A DNA stretch of 64,000 bases from the NCBI RefSeq assembly GCF_015206895.1, contig NZ_JADEXU010000009.1, forward strand, positions 1 through 64,000. Direction: 5' to 3'. The number at the start of each line of letters is the position of its first letter. Position 1 is the stretch's first letter. The position numbers were made by a program, and so were the translations under genes. The notes under the pieces were generated by a model. The model did not search any database and was not told where the DNA came from. It was given only the letters and a program-made list of their open reading frames with translations. Shown here piece after piece: positions 38,101-48,900 of the stretch. The DNA is from Nostoc sp. LEGE 12450 (GTDB taxonomy: Bacteria > Cyanobacteriota > Cyanobacteriia > Cyanobacteriales > Nostocaceae).

Positions 38101-41100
38101 GCTTGTTGTTGAGCTAATTGCTGTGCGGCTATTTCTTGTTCGGTTGTGGATAAATGCTTCCAGTCAACAACTGAGACTGTCCAATTCGTTTGTGTATAAA
38201 TGATTTGAGAAGGTTTTCCATCAACGGTGATGAAGTTGGTGCGTAACGCTTCGTGGCGATGAATAATTTCTTGTAAGCTTTGTTCTAAGGCAACTTGATT
38301 GAGAGTTCCGACTAGACGTAAAGTTACGGGTATGTTGTAGAAGGCACTGTTCGGCTTTAACTGGTCTAAAAACCATAGCCGTGTTTGAGCATAAGACAGT
38401 GGTAATTGTGCATCCTTTTCCCTTGGTAAGATGGGTGGGGAAGTTAGTTCTAAGTCCTGTTGCTGTAACTGCCCAATCGATTGCGCCAATTCGGCTACTG
38501 TCGCTTTTGCAAACAACTCACGTAATGTTAGTTCTACTTTAAAGCTGGTGCGAATGCGTGAAAGTAGTTGGGTTGCTAACAGCGAATGTCCCCCAAGTTC
38601 AAAGAAGTTATCATGAATGCCCACTTGCTCCAGTTTCAAGACTTGTGCCCAAATTTGTGCCAGCATTTCTTCAATTGGGGTGCGCGGGGCAACAAATTTT
38701 TCTAGCAGTTTGCTGTCTAACTCTGGTTTTGGCAGTGCGCGGCGGTCTACTTTGCCGTTAGATGTCAGGGGTAAGGACTCCAGCAGTACAAAGGCTGATG
38801 GCACCATGTATTCGGGTAGCTTCTTTTGCAGGAAGTAGCGAACTTCACTGAGTAATAAACTCGAACTGCTCCAGATCGGTTTTACAGAATCGCTGACTAA
38901 ACTGCTACCAGACTCCTGTCGTTGGTACTGCTTTATACATGATCGTCTGGCATAGATATTGTAGAGTCCAGTATTTTCTAGTACAGCATCCTGCTCTATA
39001 GTTAGGTCGTATCCATGTTCTCTTAGCAGGTCTGCAATCTCCTCCAACCTACCGTTAATGTTATGAACCTCTACAACTATCTGCTGAATCTTTTGCCAAT
39101 CTTTTTGTTGGATACCAGAAAGCACATCCCGCTCACTTTTCTCCACGTCGATTTTTAGCAAATCGATCTTCTCAACGCCATGCTCATAAATTACATCAGA
39201 AATTGTTCTTAAGTGGCAAGTGAATTGCTGACTCTGCAATTTTTCTGCTAGCAGTTCATCAATTGCCTGACTAGATACTCCTGTATCATTTTCTCCAATA
39301 TTTTGTTGTTTGAACAAAAAGGATTTAAGTACCTCTCGCTCTTGATCGGCATCTGCAAAGCGCCCGGAAATGACGGAAACTTGAGGATAATATGTAAAAA
39401 TGTCACTCCTTGTCTCGCTCGAAAGACCAAGATTAAATAGCTTTACATTTAAGCCATAGCCCTCAGTATTTAGGCGTAACAGATCGAAAACAGGTGGAAT
39501 TGGCTCAAATGCGTAAATATAAACATCTTTACATCTTTGACCTGCGAATAGTGCGAACAGACCAATATTGGCACCCACATCAAAAATACAATCCCCTTCA
39601 TTGATGGTAATACCATGTTTTAGATAAGCTTGTTCCTCCCAAAGTTCTTTGTAGACGAATTCTGTTTCGTTTTTATTCAAATGGGCAATCACCATGCCAT
39701 TGGGCAACTCATAGAGTAACTCTTCATTCAGCAGACCTTTGTTTTTAAAACGAAGTAGTTGCAAAACTGGGAAGGCATACTCTTGGTCGGGGACAATATA
39801 AGCTACCAGACGCTTATTGTTAGGATCGTCTTCACGGGCGATGACTACAGTTTCTCCCACAGCCTGGTGTTGTGTTAGCGCGGCTTCAATTTCTCCCAAC
39901 TCTATGCGGAAGCCCCGCAGCTTAACTTGATTGTCGATACGCCCCAGGTACTCAATATTACCGTCGCTTAAGTAGCGTGCAAGATCGCCAGTTTTGTAAA
40001 GCCGTGAATGCAAATCATCGCTAAATGGGCTAGGGATAAATTTCTCGTTGGTTAAGTCGGGGCGATTGAGGTAGCCTCGTGCTAACCCCACACCACCGAT
40101 GTGCAATTCTCCTGGTACGCCAATGGGCACTGGTTGTAAGTGAGAATCTAAAATATAAATTTGTGTATTGGCGATCGCACGACCAATAGGCACTGTCCTA
40201 AGATTAGTATCTGGTTTGCATTGCCAATAAGTGACATCAATTGCCGCTTCTGTTGGCCCATACAGATTGTGCAATTCACAGTCTAACCGAGCGAAAAAGC
40301 GTTCCTGGAGTTCTAAAGGCAGAGCTTCGCCACTACAGATAACTCGTTTTAAGCTACTACAATTTTTTACACTTTCTTCTTCTACGAAAGCCCGAAGCAT
40401 AGAAGGTACAAAATGCAGTGTAGTCACCTGCTGTTCCTGGATTAGGTTGGCCAAGTAAGCACTATCTTTATGTCCACCTGGTTTAGCCAAAACTGAACGC
40501 GCTCCAGTGATTAATGGCCAGAAGAACTCCCAAACTGAAACGTCGAAGCTAAAAGGAGTTTTCTGTAAAATGCAATCTACTGGTGTTAATTGATAAGCTT
40601 GTTGCATCCACAGTAGGCGATTGTAAATCCCCAAGTGAGTGTTCATTGCTCCTTTGGGCTTTCCAGTCGAACCGGAAGTGTAAATTACATAAGCCAAGTT
40701 ACTGTCTTGCACACCAGTAATTGGATTATCCTGACTTGATACAGAAATAGATTGCCAGTCAGTATCTAAACATACAATTTGCGCTTGATGCTCAGGCAGC
40801 CTTTCAATAAGTTGTTGTTGTGTCAGCAGCACTCTCAATTGAGTATCTTCAAGCATAAAGCTCAAACGCTCTTGGGGATAGTCTGGGTCAAGTGGTACAT
40901 AAGCACCACCCGCTTTAAGAATCCCCAACAGTCCAACAATCATTTCCAATGAGCGTTCTATATAAATGCCCACTAGCACATCTGCTTGTACGCCCAATGA
41001 GCGCAAGTAATGAGCTAACTGATTAGCTTTGGCATTCAATTGGTGGTAAGTCAGTTGTTGATTTTCAAACACCACTGCTACAGCATCCGGTGTACACTGC

Positions 41101-44100
41101 ACCTGTTCCTCAAATAACTGATGGATACACTTATCTAGTGGATAATCAGCTTGAGTAGAGTTCCACTCAACAAGTAACTGCTGCTGCTCAACTGCTGTCA
41201 GCAGTGGGAATTGCGAAATTCGCTCATTGGGGTTAGTAATAATACCTGCGAGCAATGTCATAAAATGACCCGTCATTCGCTCAATGGTACTAGAATCAAA
41301 TAAATCAGTGTTATACTCCCACAGCCCCACCAGTCCAGCAGCAGTGTTCTGCATTGATAAAGTCAAATCAAACCTGGAAGTTGTACCTTCTACTACCAGT
41401 GGACTAACGGTTAACCCAGTCAACTCCAATTGAGACATGGGAGCATTCTGGAGGACAAAGGCCACCTGAAACAGTGGTGTATGGCTTAGATCCCGTTCTG
41501 GCTGTAATGCTTCTACTAACATTTCAAAAGGCAAATCCTGATGAGAGTATGCATCCATTGCCATTTCCCGAACACGACCCAGTAACTCACAGAAACTAGG
41601 ATCGCCTGATAAGTTGGTACGCATGACTAAGGTATTGGCAAAAAAGCCAATTAACCCTTCAATTTCACTGCGATCGCGATTTGCGATCGGTGAACCAACC
41701 AAAATGTCTGCTACACCTGTGTAGCGGTAAAGTAGAGTATCATAAGCTGCCAACAGCGTCATGAACAGGGTAACTCCTTGCTCTTGACTTAACTGTATTA
41801 ACCCACTAGTTAGCTGCTTGGAAAGTGCAAACTGTTGATATGCCCCTGCAAAACTCTGCACAGCAGGTCTTGGTCGGTCTGTGGGAAGCACTAATAAACC
41901 TGGTGCATCTGCCAGTTGTTTTTGCCAGTAACTCAATTGGCTTTGCAGTACATCCCCTTGCAACCACTGTCTTTGCCAAATTGCAAAATCTGCATACTGA
42001 ATCGGTAATGGTGCTAGGGGTGTTCGCGTAGCGTCTCGTAGAGAGGTTTGACCTTGAGAATAAGCATTGTATAGTGCTGCTAACTCCTGAACAAATACAT
42101 CCATTGACCAGCCATCAGAGACAATGTGATGCATACACACTAACAAGACGTGTTCTGTCTTATTAAGCACTACTAATGTCGCTCTAATTAATGCTTCAGT
42201 TGCTAGGTCAAAGGGTTGAATAAGTTGTTGTTGCGCTAATTTCTGTGTGGCAATTTCTTGTTCAGTTGTAGATAAATGCTGATACTCAACAACTGAGAAC
42301 GTCCAATTTGTTTGCGTTTGAATGATTTGAGAAGGTTTTCCATCAACTGTGATGAAGTTGGTGCGTAACGCTTCATGGCGATAAATAATTTCTCGCAAGC
42401 TTTGTTCTAAGGCTGCAACCTTGAGAGTTCCTTGAAGATGCAAAGCTGTAGGTATGTTGTAGATGGCGCTGTTCGGCTCGAACTGGTCTAAAAACCACAA
42501 ACGCTGTTGGCCATAAGACAGTGGTAATTCTGCATTCTTTGCTCTTGGTAAGATGGGTAGAGAGGTTTTTTCTAAGTCTTGTACTGAGCGAAGTCGAAGT
42601 ATTTGTTGCTGCAACTGCCCCATCTCTTGTGCCAATTCGGCTAGTGTTGCTGCGGCAAACAGGCTACGCAATGGTAGTTCTACTTTCAAGCTGGTGCGAA
42701 TGCGTGAAAGCAGTTGCGTTGCTAGTAGCGAATGTCCCCCAAGCTCAAAGAAGTTATCGTAAATGCTTACTTGCTCTACTTTCAGCACTTGTGCCCAAAT
42801 TTGTGCCAGCATTTCTTCGATTGGGGTGCGTGGGGCGACAAATTTTTCTAGCAGTGTGCTGTCTAACTCCGGTTTTGGCAATGCGCGGCGGTCTATTTTG
42901 CCGTTAGATGTCAGGGGTAAGGATTCCAGCATCACAAAAGTGTTTGGCACCATATAGCTGGGGAGTTGGTTGGCTAGGAACTGACGTAGTTCTGCGGCTG
43001 TAGAAGATTGTTTTACCTTCGGTACTACGTAAGCTACTAAACGTTTGTCGTCAAGTTCATCCTCTCGTATCACCACCACGCTTTCCCAAACAGCTGGGTG
43101 TTGCGCTAGTAGTGCCTCAATTTCTCCCAACTCAATGCGGAAGCCGCGAATTTTGACTTGGTTATCGATGCGCCCTAAATACTCTAACTCGCCATTGGGC
43201 AAGTAACGAGCTAAGTCTCCTGTTTTATATAATTTTGAATTGTCAAAAGGACTAGATATAAACCTCTGTGCTGTAAGTTCCGGACGATTGAGATAGCCAC
43301 GCGCCACCCCTGCACCACCAACGTACATTTCACCAGGAACGCCAATCGGCACTGGCTGTTTATATTCATCCAGCACATACACCTGTAAGTCGGGAATCGG
43401 ACGACCAATTACACTGGCTGTGCTATTTAAATCAACTTTGCTCAATGGGCGATAAGTGACGTGTACAGTGGTTTCCGTAATCCCGTACATATTCACTAAT
43501 TGGGGTGACTTGTCGCCATGACGCTCAAACCAAGGCTGTAAACTCTTGAGTTCTAAAGCTTCCCCACCAAAGATAACCAAACGCAAGTTCAAATTGCCAG
43601 TAGTTGCTGTTAACTGTTCGGCTTGAATTAATTGACGGAAAGCTGAAGGTGTTTGATTGAGAATTGTGACTTGTTCTTGAGCTAGTAATTGGTAGAAGGA
43701 TTCGGGCGATCGCGTCACTAAATAAGGCACTACTATCAGTCGTCCACCATAAAGCAAAGCACCCCAAATTTCCCATACGGAAAAGTCGAATGCATAAGAG
43801 TGGAACATTGTCCACACATCATCTTGATTGAAGCTAAACGATGCTGCTGTGGCTGCAAACAAACGAACTACATTTGAGTGATTGACTAAAACGCCCTTGG
43901 GCTTACCTGTGGAACCCGAAGTGTAGATCACATAAGCTAGATTACTTGGTGTCGCGGTGTTTTTCGGATTTGATTCGGTTTTTTGAGCAATTTTTTCCCA
44001 GTCGCTGTCTAAGCAGACGACACGCGCCTGATGTTTGGGAATAGACTCTACTAATTGCTGTTGGGTCAGCAGCACCGAAACTTGAGCATCTTCTAACATG

Positions 44101-45956
44101 AAGCTTAAACGCTCAGTCGGATAATCGGGGTCAAGTGGCACATAAGCTCCACCTGCTTTGAGAATACCCAGTACTCCCACGATTGTTTCTAGCGATCGCT
44201 CCACACACAACCCAACCAGCACATCCGCTCCCACGTCCAAAGACTGCAAGTAATGCGCCAACTGGTTAGCGCGACAGTTCAATTCAAAGTAAGTCAGTTG
44301 TTGATTTTCAAATACAACTGCTACTGCATCTGGGGTTCGCTCAACCTGTTCTTCAAACAATTGATGGATACATTTATCCTGGCGATACTCCACTTGTGTG
44401 TTGTTCCACTCAATCAATAACTGATGTTGCTCAACTTCTGTAAGTATTGGCAATTGCGAAATCTTTTGTTGTGGATTAGCCACAATTGCTTCCAGCAAGG
44501 TCACAAAATGCCCCAGCATCCGCTCGATAGTGCTGACATCAAAAAGGTCAGTGTTGTACTTAAAAATCCCAGATAAAGAAGAACTTGCTTCTGCGATCGT
44601 CAGATTTAGATCAAACTGACCCTCCATCTGAGGCATTTCAAAAGGTTTGAGTTTAATTCCTTCTTTATCTACTTCACCTCCTAACCACAGTTGTTGCGTA
44701 TGCTCAAACTGCCCCAAGTTCTGGAAAAGGAAGTTGAATACAGCCCCAAAGATAGGAGAACGGCTCGGATCGCGCTGTGGCTGCAATCTTTCTACCAGTA
44801 GAGCAAAGGGAAAATCTTGATGTGCTAATGCTTCTGATACTGTTTGGCAAACTTGAGTAAGAAACTCTTGAAAACTGGGATTTCCTGAAAGATTCGCCCG
44901 CATAACCACTGGATCGACAAAATAGCCAACTAGTGGCACAAATTCCGGTTGAGTTCTACCTGATGTGGGCGCACCAACCAGAATATCCTCTTGCCCCGTG
45001 TAACGATACAAGAGAACCTGAAATGCAGCTAGCAGAACTATGTATTGGGTCACGCCTTCTGTTTGAGCTAGCTTTTTCAGTTGTTCTGTGAGCTTTTGGG
45101 ATATTTTGAAATTATGAGAAGCGCCGTTATAGGTTTGTATAGCTGGTCTTGGTCTATCTGTTGGCAAGTTGAGTACAGGCAACTCTCCTGCGAGTTTTTG
45201 CTGCCAGTAGTTCCACAGTTTTTCTCCTTGAGTACTGGTTAATAATTCTCTTTGCCAACGAACGTAATCTATATAGGAATGCTTTAGAGGAGTTAGAGAT
45301 GGCTGAACACCTAGCTCTAGTGCAAGATAGACAGTTATTAACTCTTCTATTAGTAATAGTACAGACCAAGCATCAACAGCAATATGGTGTATGGTCACTA
45401 ACAAGATATGTTCCTGGTGTGAGCAACTGAACAAACGCACCCGCATTATCGAGTCATTTTCGATGTTGAAGGGTTGTTGGTATTCCTGAAAAACTCTTTG
45501 CTCAAGCTCTTGCTCTCTCCAGGTAGAGGCATTTATCTGCTGAAAATCTGTGAACTGAGTTTGATGGATCTGTTGAACAACATTATTATCTTGCTTAAAA
45601 AACTTGCTACGTAATTGCGGATGATGCTCAAGAATAATTTGGAAACTTTTTTGTAAAGTTGTAACATTTATAGGTGAGCAAATACGACACGCAAAAGCTA
45701 CATTATAGGCTGCACTTTTAGGTGCTAATTGCCACAGAAACCACAGGGATTGTTGACCGTAGGAAAGAGGATAAATATTAAAAATATCTGGGCGATCGCG
45801 CAGTAACTGTAAAATTTCAGTTTTGTGCTGTTTGAGTTGAGCAATGATATCAGGAGTTAATAAACTTTCGGAACCATCTATTAGTAATTTTTCTCCATCA
45901 TGCCCCAACTCAATTCCTTTAAAAGAAATGTCTTGTAAAAATTCTAATAAATTCAT
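35118..45956 (-). CDS. NRPS1: docking-C-A(Thr)-PCP-C-A(Ser)/FkbM-PCP-C-A(Phe)-PCP
   Basis: This 3612-residue synthetase has three modules. Residues 1-60 resemble a TubC docking domain. C1 (HHIAVDAWS at 190) should N-acylate with the PKS1 product. A1 reads DFWNIGMVHK, the standard Thr code, and PCP1 lies near 1074. C2 (HHIVSDGWS near 1280) precedes A2, which reads DVWHISLIDK (Ser) and is interrupted after RLVAYIVP by an FkbM-type methyltransferase (about 2055-2362) before PCP2 near 2454. C3 lies near 2652. A3 reads DAWTIAAVCK (Phe) and PCP3 lies near 3530. The last roughly 45 residues are Gln/Arg/Lys-rich, as is common at NRPS-to-PKS junctions, and the next gene is a PKS. The start overlaps the PKS1 stop (ATGA). 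Three dispersed-repeat insertions are in frame. Confidence 0.9.
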   Translation of the reverse strand: MNLLEFLQDISFKGIELGHDGEKLLIDGSESLLTPDIIAQLKQHKTEILQLLRDRPDIFNIYPLSYGQQSLWFLWQLAPKSAAYNVAFACRICSPINVTTLQKSFQIILEHHPQLRSKFFKQDNNVVQQIHQTQFTDFQQINASTWREQELEQRVFQEYQQPFNIENDSIMRVRLFSCSHQEHILLVTIHHIAVDAWSVLLLIEELITVYLALELGVQPSLTPLKHSYIDYVRWQRELLTSTQGEKLWNYWQQKLAGELPVLNLPTDRPRPAIQTYNGASHNFKISQKLTEQLKKLAQTEGVTQYIVLLAAFQVLLYRYTGQEDILVGAPTSGRTQPEFVPLVGYFVDPVVMRANLSGNPSFQEFLTQVCQTVSEALAHQDFPFALLVERLQPQRDPSRSPIFGAVFNFLFQNLGQFEHTQQLWLGGEVDKEGIKLKPFEMPQMEGQFDLNLTIAEASSSLSGIFKYNTDLFDVSTIERMLGHFVTLLEAIVANPQQKISQLPILTEVEQHQLLIEWNNTQVEYRQDKCIHQLFEEQVERTPDAVAVVFENQQLTYFELNCRANQLAHYLQSLDVGADVLVGLCVERSLETIVGVLGILKAGGAYVPLDPDYPTERLSFMLEDAQVSVLLTQQQLVESIPKHQARVVCLDSDWEKIAQKTESNPKNTATPSNLAYVIYTSGSTGKPKGVLVNHSNVVRLFAATAASFSFNQDDVWTMFHSYAFDFSVWEIWGALLYGGRLIVVPYLVTRSPESFYQLLAQEQVTILNQTPSAFRQLIQAEQLTATTGNLNLRLVIFGGEALELKSLQPWFERHGDKSPQLVNMYGITETTVHVTYRPLSKVDLNSTASVIGRPIPDLQVYVLDEYKQPVPIGVPGEMYVGGAGVARGYLNRPELTAQRFISSPFDNSKLYKTGDLARYLPNGELEYLGRIDNQVKIRGFRIELGEIEALLAQHPAVWESVVVIREDELDDKRLVAYVVPKVKQSSTAAELRQFLANQLPSYMVPNTFVMLESLPLTSNGKIDRRALPKPELDSTLLEKFVAPRTPIEEMLAQIWAQVLKVEQVSIYDNFFELGGHSLLATQLLSRIRTSLKVELPLRSLFAAATLAELAQEMGQLQQQILRLRSVQDLEKTSLPILPRAKNAELPLSYGQQRLWFLDQFEPNSAIYNIPTALHLQGTLKVAALEQSLREIIYRHEALRTNFITVDGKPSQIIQTQTNWTFSVVEYQHLSTTEQEIATQKLAQQQLIQPFDLATEALIRATLVVLNKTEHVLLVCMHHIVSDGWSMDVFVQELAALYNAYSQGQTSLRDATRTPLAPLPIQYADFAIWQRQWLQGDVLQSQLSYWQKQLADAPGLLVLPTDRPRPAVQSFAGAYQQFALSKQLTSGLIQLSQEQGVTLFMTLLAAYDTLLYRYTGVADILVGSPIANRDRSEIEGLIGFFANTLVMRTNLSGDPSFCELLGRVREMAMDAYSHQDLPFEMLVEALQPERDLSHTPLFQVAFVLQNAPMSQLELTGLTVSPLVVEGTTSRFDLTLSMQNTAAGLVGLWEYNTDLFDSSTIERMTGHFMTLLAGIITNPNERISQFPLLTAVEQQQLLVEWNSTQADYPLDKCIHQLFEEQVQCTPDAVAVVFENQQLTYHQLNAKANQLAHYLRSLGVQADVLVGIYIERSLEMIVGLLGILKAGGAYVPLDPDYPQERLSFMLEDTQLRVLLTQQQLIERLPEHQAQIVCLDTDWQSISVSSQDNPITGVQDSNLAYVIYTSGSTGKPKGAMNTHLGIYNRLLWMQQAYQLTPVDCILQKTPFSFDVSVWEFFWPLITGARSVLAKPGGHKDSAYLANLIQEQQVTTLHFVPSMLRAFVEEESVKNCSSLKRVICSGEALPLELQERFFARLDCELHNLYGPTEAAIDVTYWQCKPDTNLRTVPIGRAIANTQIYILDSHLQPVPIGVPGELHIGGVGLARGYLNRPDLTNEKFIPSPFSDDLHSRLYKTGDLARYLSDGNIEYLGRIDNQVKLRGFRIELGEIEAALTQHQAVGETVVIAREDDPNNKRLVAYIVPDQEYAFPVLQLLRFKNKGLLNEELLYELPNGMVIAHLNKNETEFVYKELWEEQAYLKHGITINEGDCIFDVGANIGLFALFAGQRCKDVYIYAFEPIPPVFDLLRLNTEGYGLNVKLFNLGLSSETRSDIFTYYPQVSVISGRFADADQEREVLKSFLFKQQNIGENDTGVSSQAIDELLAEKLQSQQFTCHLRTISDVIYEHGVEKIDLLKIDVEKSERDVLSGIQQKDWQKIQQIVVEVHNINGRLEEIADLLREHGYDLTIEQDAVLENTGLYNIYARRSCIKQYQRQESGSSLVSDSVKPIWSSSSLLLSEVRYFLQKKLPEYMVPSAFVLLESLPLTSNGKVDRRALPKPELDSKLLEKFVAPRTPIEEMLAQIWAQVLKLEQVGIHDNFFELGGHSLLATQLLSRIRTSFKVELTLRELFAKATVAELAQSIGQLQQQDLELTSPPILPREKDAQLPLSYAQTRLWFLDQLKPNSAFYNIPVTLRLVGTLNQVALEQSLQEIIHRHEALRTNFITVDGKPSQIIYTQTNWTVSVVDWKHLSTTEQEIAAQQLAQQQAIQPFDLASEPLIRAILVVLNETEYVLSVCMHHIVSDGWSMDVFVQELAALYDAYSQDHLSPLAPLPIQYADFAIWQRNWLQGDVLQSQLSYWQQQLKDAPALLSLSTDRPRPAVQTFAGAYQKFALSVELTDKLVKLSQEQGCTLFMTLLAAYDTLLYRYTGQADILVGSPIANRDRSEIEGLIGFFVNTLVMRTNLAGNPSFSELLGRVREMAMDAYSHQDLPFEMLVEALQPERDLSHTPLFQVAFSLQNAPMQQVKLAGLTVSPLVVQGTTAKFDLGLLIENTTTGLVGWWEYNTDLFDGSTIEQMTGHFVTLLESIVANPQQQISQLPMLTEYEQQQLLVEWNNTQADYPQDKCIHQLFESFVERTPEAVAVVFEQEHLTYWELNCRANQLAHYLQTLGVKPDVLVGICIERSVEMVVSLLGILKAGGAYVPLDPDYPTERLSFMLEDAQISLLLTQQRLVDRLPNSEAKLVCLDEVWSQITQNNQGNPVSEARAFHLANVIYTSGSTGRPKGVMVEHKGLCNLAQAQIQTFGLTWNSHILQFASFSFDASIWEVVMALGSGATLYLGTKDSLLPGKPLIKLLRDYSITHITLPPSALAVMPESELPALQTIIVAGEACSAELIKQWSVGRNFFNAYGPTEATVCATIATLATGNAKFNDDEKITIGRAIANTQVYILDENLQPVPIGVPGELHIGGVGLARGYLNRPELTQEKFISNPFEEIGKSKLYKTGDLARYLPNGNIEYLGRIDNQVKIRGFRIELGEVEAILSQHGDVQICCVIARKEIPGNTCTEPVLSVAEGRSRSKRLVAYVVPHPQATPTTSELRQFLSNKLPGYMVPAAFVMLESLPLTPNGKVDRRALPDPDLHQELSDYVIPNTEVEKTIAGIWQKALELEKVGIYNNFFELGGHSLLLVQINQQLQERFGLQLSIVDMFNYSTIHTLSQYLNTKLNQKDTFTEKSSRIQPHNDSKSLRNQQLQLRQQHRSQKKR
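35673..35720 (-). repeat. nested 24+24-nt repeats in NRPS1 A3
   Basis: The insertion is 48 nt long and encodes TCTE-PVLSVAEG-RSRS between PGN and KRLVAY. The outer halves equal the 24-nt element found at the same site in NRPS2. The inner 24 nt (35685-35708) is a separate copy of the related ACTGAGCGTAGCC-type element inserted at its centre. Confidence 0.7.
38870..39790 (-). other. FkbM-type methyltransferase domain inside Ser A domain
   Basis: This is part of the NRPS1 frame. It contains the SAM motif IFDVGANIGLFALFAG, then YAFEPIPPVFDLL and KIDLLKIDVEKSERDVLSG, the usual order of FkbM-family O-methyltransferases. It lies after the A8 region (GEIEAAL...KRLVAYIVP), and the A-domain tail resumes with VRYFLQKKLPEYMVPSA and NGKVDRR. 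Methyltransferase-interrupted A domains with side-chain O-methylation of Ser are known (kutzneride KtzH), so O-methyl-Ser is the likely outcome. Confidence 0.8.
42021..42044 (-). repeat. 24-nt repeat (second family) in NRPS1 C2
   Basis: Encodes SLRDATRT between GQT and PLAPLP. Other C domains of the cluster lack it (for example DHLSPLAPLP). The core GCGTAGCGTCTCGTAGAGA belongs to the same family as the copy near 61449. Confidence 0.7.
42579..42602 (-). repeat. 24-nt repeat in NRPS1 PCP1-C2 linker
   Basis: Encodes ILRLRSVQ between LQQQ and DLEK. Equivalent linkers elsewhere in the cluster read LQQQDLE or LQQQDLD without it. The core is ACTGAGCGAAGTCGAAGT. Confidence 0.7.
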
Positions 45957-48900
45957 AATTCTATCTTAATCCTATTACTATTTTTGATATTTACTAGTTG
46001 AAATGGCTCATTACTTTCCTCCTGAACTTCTTTGTCTGATTTCTCATCAGAATCTAAGCCAAGTTCTTCCAATAGATAATCAGTTAGCAAATCTACAGTA
46101 GGATACTTAAAAACTAAATTTAGTGGCAAAGAGCATTTTAAACTCTTTTGCAGGTGATTTTTCAAATCTAAAGAAGTTAGTGAATCCATCCCTAACTCGA
46201 AAAAGCCTTTTTGTAGATCAATAGATTCTGATAGATGCCAACCGAGGACTTTAGCCACTACTGAAAAAATATGAGCCTGCAAAAGTTTTCGACGTTTAGT
46301 AATATTTGTTGTCTTGATTTGTTCAACCACCTCAGATTGCATAACCACAGTTTTTACTGAAGTTTGTAAAAAGTTAGTGAACAACGGCGAAACTGAATTA
46401 GATTTTTCTAAAAACTGCACCCAATTTATATGCATAACTGCAACTTGAGTAGAAGATTGACACAGTAATTGCTCTAGAGCAACTAATCCCTCTTCTGGAG
46501 AAAACGTTCTAATACCCCGTGTTTTTGTTTGCTCATCAAGTTGACGCTCTGCGAAGGCTCCTACTTGTGACCAAGCTCCCCAGTTAATGCTCAAACCTGC
46601 TAGTCCTTGAGCCTGGCGATGATGCGCTAAAGCATCAAGAAAAGCATTGGCTGCCGCATGGTTAGATTGACCTGCATTACCAAGTAAAGAAGCTATAGAA
46701 GAAAACATCACAAAAAAGTCTAAAGGCTGGTTCTGAGTTAAAGTATGCAGATGCCAAGCTCCTTCTACTTTTGGAGCCAAAACTTTTGCAAAGCGTTGCC
46801 AGTTTTGTTGTTGTAGAACGCCATCATCCAAAACACCAACAGAATGAATAATTCCGCGCAGTGGTGGTAGAGTTTGCTCAATTTCTGAGAGTACTTTTGT
46901 GATTTGTTCGACATCAGACACATCGGCTTGAATAACATTTACTTGAGCGCCAGCTTGTTTTAATTCTTGAAGTTGCTCATGAACAGCAACATTTGCACTA
47001 CTACGCCCAACTAATACCAAATGCCTTGCTCCCCGTTGAACCATCCAACGAGCTACCAATAAACCTAAACCACCCATACCGCCAGTTATCAGGTAGGTAC
47101 TATCTTCACGGAACCTTAGAGGTTTTGGTGCTGCCGTTTCTAAATAATCTTTAGGCTTCTGATAGCGAACTAACCTAGCGACATAACGCAGTTGGTCTGT
47201 AAAGGCAACCTGGTCTTCTGTAGTCGGCAACCAAATTTCCTCAAATAAGGCTTGCACCACTTTTGCATCTGCCTTTGGAGGTAAATCTACTCGCACACAG
47301 TTGAGTTCTGGATGTTCGGTAGCGATCGCCCTTGCCATTCCCCACAAGCTTGATTGCGCTACTCCTTCTAGGTTGGCGATGGCGTTCCGCCCAGCGTAGC
47401 TGATCGCTACTGCTCCCTGAGTTACTAACCAGAGGCGAGGATGATCGGATAAATTAGTCCCTGTCAATGCCTGGACTAAATGCAAGGTGCTACCGCATCC
47501 TAGTAAAGATGCCGCAGTTAAATCAGTTGCGGTGAGTTCTGCTGCTTTAACTGTATCTAAACTCCAGCAATGAACTACACCATATAAACTCAAGGGTTTG
47601 CTATTGATTGCTTGTAATAGCTTTTGATAATGTTCTGGGTTACTTGGGTTAATTTTGAATTGTTGCTGATCTAATTGTTCATATTCCTCACCAACAAATA
47701 CCAAGGTACAAAGTTGTGAGTTAGTATCTAGCTTGTCAGCTAACTGTTGCGCTATGCCTTGCCGATCTGCGAATAACAACCAATGTTTTTGCTCAACTTG
47801 TACCGACTCATTTGGTGATGGTGGTACTTGTGCCAGCATTACCATTGCTCTTGATAAAATGCTTTGATTCTGTTGAGTAGATGATATATTAGCTGTGCTT
47901 ATAAACCCAGTTTCTTGCAATACTTCTTGCCATTGGGTAGCACTAATTAAGGGATAGTCTGGGCGCAAGTGCAAATCACTAAATCGCCACCATCCTGGAG
48001 TTAACCCAAAGATTAAGTCAAGCCAACGCTGACGCTGAGTTGTTTCTAATAAAATTAATATGCCCTGTGGTGCTAATAATTGTTTGGTGTGTTTGAGGGT
48101 TTGTTGTAAATGTTGGGTAGCGTGCAAGACATTGGCAGCAACAATTACATCATATTGCTGCTTTTCAAATCCTTGGCTTGTGGGGTCTTTTTCAATGTCT
48201 AATACTTGATATTTTACAAATGGGAAATCCTGGAATTTCTCTTGGGCTTTTTGAGTAAAAGAGATCCCAATATCGCTGAAGTGGTATTCGGTTTGCTCAC
48301 AGGACAAATGTGGTAGCAGGTAAGAGGTTGTTCCACCAGTTCCTGCGCCAATTTCCAATATTCTCAATCCCCGTCCAGTTGGTAAATGCTCGACAAGTGA
48401 AATTATGGCTTGTTGAGCTAAGATATTCATCACTTTTGTCAGTGGCGAATTCTCATATAATTGGGCTGTAGTTGAGTCGTTTTCGGGGAAAAGCAATTGC
48501 AATGGATCGCATTTGCCCCGTAGTACTTGGGCTAATGATGGGCCGCAACGTCCTAGAAGAGTTAATTCAGCATTTGCTATTGGATATTGAGTTAACAGGG
48601 CATTTAATTTAGCTTGCGGATCGCTGTCTTCTGGCTCGCGGATAACTTGCCATTCCAAAGCTTTTGCCTCTAACACCCCTACTTCTGCTAACATCTCTAG
48701 TAGTCGCTTGAATAGCCGTTGATGTTGGCTGACTACTCCTAACTGGTTAGCGATCGCACCTGTTGTGAAGCGCTGCCCTAATTGCGGTTTCCATCCCATT
48801 GCTGTCAGGGCTTGCAGCACATAGTTAATACTGAGTGATTCTAACTGGCTGACTGCTGCCTCATAAACTTTTAGCTGTGGTTCAGCCATCAATTGAGAAT

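Noticed and set aside
45953-46200. Second PCP or TE at the end of PKS1
   Set aside because: Only one carrier motif (ELGMDSL) is present and the tail is an acidic linker without GxSxG.
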